64,000 nt of DNA from Gordius sp. MW1 (taxonomy: Eukaryota; Nematomorpha; Gordioida; Gordea; Gordiidae), in contig OZ038527.1 in the NCBI GenBank assembly GCA_964036665.1, positions 16,514,221 to 16,578,220 on the forward strand. Direction: 5' to 3'. The notes below the pieces were generated by a model. The model saw nothing but the letters and a program-made list of their open reading frames with translations. It was not told where the DNA came from and did no database searches. A program made the position numbers and the translations under genes. Shown here piece by piece: positions 56,001 through 59,000 of this stretch; positions within the stretch are counted from its first letter, which is position 1, and each line of letters starts with the position of its first letter.

Positions 56001-59000
56001 GTAACTTACTTAAGGAACATAAGAATTCAACGGGTTATTTATATATATTAATATGTATAAACGCTCTTTTTTGCTTGTCAGATATCATTCTCAATTTTTA
56101 TCAGACGAACCATGAATTAACCTAAAATTTTGAGCATATTGTAGCTAATCATTTTAGAATTCATATGATAATATATGCAAATGTTTATTAATGTTTGACA
56201 TTAAGGCGTAAAGAGCCTTTTTATCACGTAACAAAGAGAATCTATATCCAAAATTTATAAGCACTCTACCAAATTCTCCTAACAGGCCTATTATACCCCC
56301 TTGATATATTTATATAATGTTGATTATTACTTTTCGATAGATTGCAAAACATTAAAGATCCCCTAGCCGTGGCTGCCTCCTTGCAAACTATGCTAGATAA
56401 CGTGGCCTACATGCTCCAATCCTCAATTTTCATTCAAAACCGCATACTTAAACCTACGTCTGGTATCCCGCCAATATTGATCACCGAAAATTCTTTGCAC
56501 GACTCACTAGGTTGTGAAAATAATTTGATACCCGTCCTTTTTTCGTTACTGTTTAAAATAATGGAAATAGGGCAACATAAGTTAACCGAATACAAGGATT
56601 CTTCATCTCCGCTTTTTAATGTGACGGAAGGTAGTCGAAACGAAGACAAGCTCGTTCAAAGCATATTAGACATGCTAAATACCATTTTGACCAAAAATAA
56701 CAGCTGTCAGGTAGGTGCCTGACTTTTTATCAAGAATGGTTTTTTCGAGAAAATGTTTTCTAGATTTTTTGCACTCCGGTTTATTTTATAAGACCCTTCC
56801 CTCTATAAGTAAGTTGGTTTTTTTAGTCGCCCTGTCGGATTAGTAAAAAAATGGAAGGAAAGGGTTCCAATATTTTGGGTCACATGGGTCCATTATCACG
56901 AAATAAAAAGTTTTTAATATTATAGCATGACTATTTTTCATCACCAGTTTTATCAACTGTTTTATCTACCTCTTTATAAATGATATCTTACCTCCTCCCT
57001 CATTATGCTTTAAAAAGAATTCTTGTTAATGGGTCCATGTCGCCCGAAATGTTAGCCCCTTTCATCCCACTTCCTTTATCAATCCGCCGAAACCATTAAT
57101 ATAACAACCTTCTTGTATAATGGATGGTCGATTTGAGTTTACCCTTTTCCCTATCATCTTAAGCCATTTTTTCTTATGAGCATTACCAATTATTTTTTAT
57201 GTTTTTTAAATAAACTCATTATTTCAATCCTTTTTTACCCAAATAGTACGTCGTAGAGGCAGGTTTGTTCAAGAGGATTGTGGCAACCCTAGAGGGATTA
57301 TCATCCAAACCTAACGTATGTTCCCTCATTCTTAAACTCTTGCCCTATTTGACGGCGGGCAACGACGCACTAATTAGAATCCTCCTTGAATATTTCAGTC
57401 AAGCCATAGACTTCCCAAGGTTTATTATAATTACCAAAATTGTCACCTGAAGTCTCTTTTATATACTTGTCTTTTTCGTAGATATTGGTAATTTTACAAT
57501 GAACGGAGGTATAAAAAATTTCGAAACATTTAATCCTGCATAAGATAATTAGATTACGTTTATAATTTTAGAAATTAATTTAAGCTTTAACATCAAATTT
57601 TCATTACATGACAACATTATGGCTGCATCCATTCTAATTTCCGATTCCCTTGGTTTCATTTCTATATATCATACTTTTGCCCTTAGTTACGATCAAAATC
57701 CATCCCCTAGTGCCACGATCAAGTTAGACCAGCTATGTAACTTGCTCACCGGCTTACCAGCTAACAACGTAAAACCCACGCCTGTAATTCAACGATTTTT
57801 GAGGGCCTTCACCTGTGAAAAAAGTGGCCAGGGTTCTAAGACGTTTTTTGAGGCAGCTATGACCTATATATCATCCGGCGATTTGGCTAACATCACAATA
57901 TCTAGATCCCTAACCTCAGATTTGAAAGCTTTAATTTCCAAATTACCCGCGCTCCCTTACGTTTTGCGCGTTTTAACTGGTCTTTACCAAGCCTTGGACC
58001 CCGCTGACGCTAAAGAAATTTTAACCGTGGGCGGGGACGATTTGTTATACTTGCTGCACCAACTTGAACAAATATCCACGGAAGATCACATGGGAACATT
58101 GGCTGAACACCTCATGAATACCCTGCTTAAAATTGATCCCGGCATTCAAAATAAGGTAGGTTTTTGGTCCAAAAAGTGCTTTATTATAGGAGAGTTGTTA
58201 GGGTGATAGGTTTGCTCGATTATTGTATATTTATAAAAATTTTCCTGTCCATAAAGAGCTAAAAATTCTTTTGTGATTCTATACAATTTAAAAGTCTAAA
58301 ATGTTGTGCTAACATGAAATTTATAATTTCAAAAAGATTTTACTCTATATTGATAGTTTATCCTATAATTTTAGATTGAACATATACGGCAGCAGACTAA
58401 GATGGAGAAAAAGAAGTTAGCCATGGCTAAGAGAGAGAAGCGGTTAGAATCACTCGGCATGAAGGTGAGCATACAAGCATTTTCATATGCAATTTTAAAA
58501 TTCGCCAACGATTCTTAACTCTGTTTTAATAAATTGCTTCTTACAACAGACTAATATAAAAGGACAAGTAATAGCAACGACAGAAGCTTCAAACACTCTA
58601 ACATCCCATCTGGGCAATTTGACCGACGAATCCGGTTTCGTGTGTTGCATATGCTTCGAAGGCTATAAGTTTCACCCGAAGAAGGTAATTTATAAAAACT
58701 TGGTACTTCATAATTTGATTTGTATGGTGGAATTACTTCTTAGATTTTGGCCATTTACACCTTAATTAAAAAATGCGAAATTATGAACGTAACCAAGAGG
58801 TCGCGTAAACCCGGTCACATCACGTTTACAAATTTTAACATGGTTCACTTGGAGTGTCACGCGGATTCTCTAAAGTAATTACAATGTCATTTTTATCAAA
58901 AAATACAAATATACTTAGCGTATTTATTGAATTAGTTATAGTCAGCACTTCATTTATGCTATTTTAACAGGCAAACCAAATCTCGCAATGAGTGGGATAG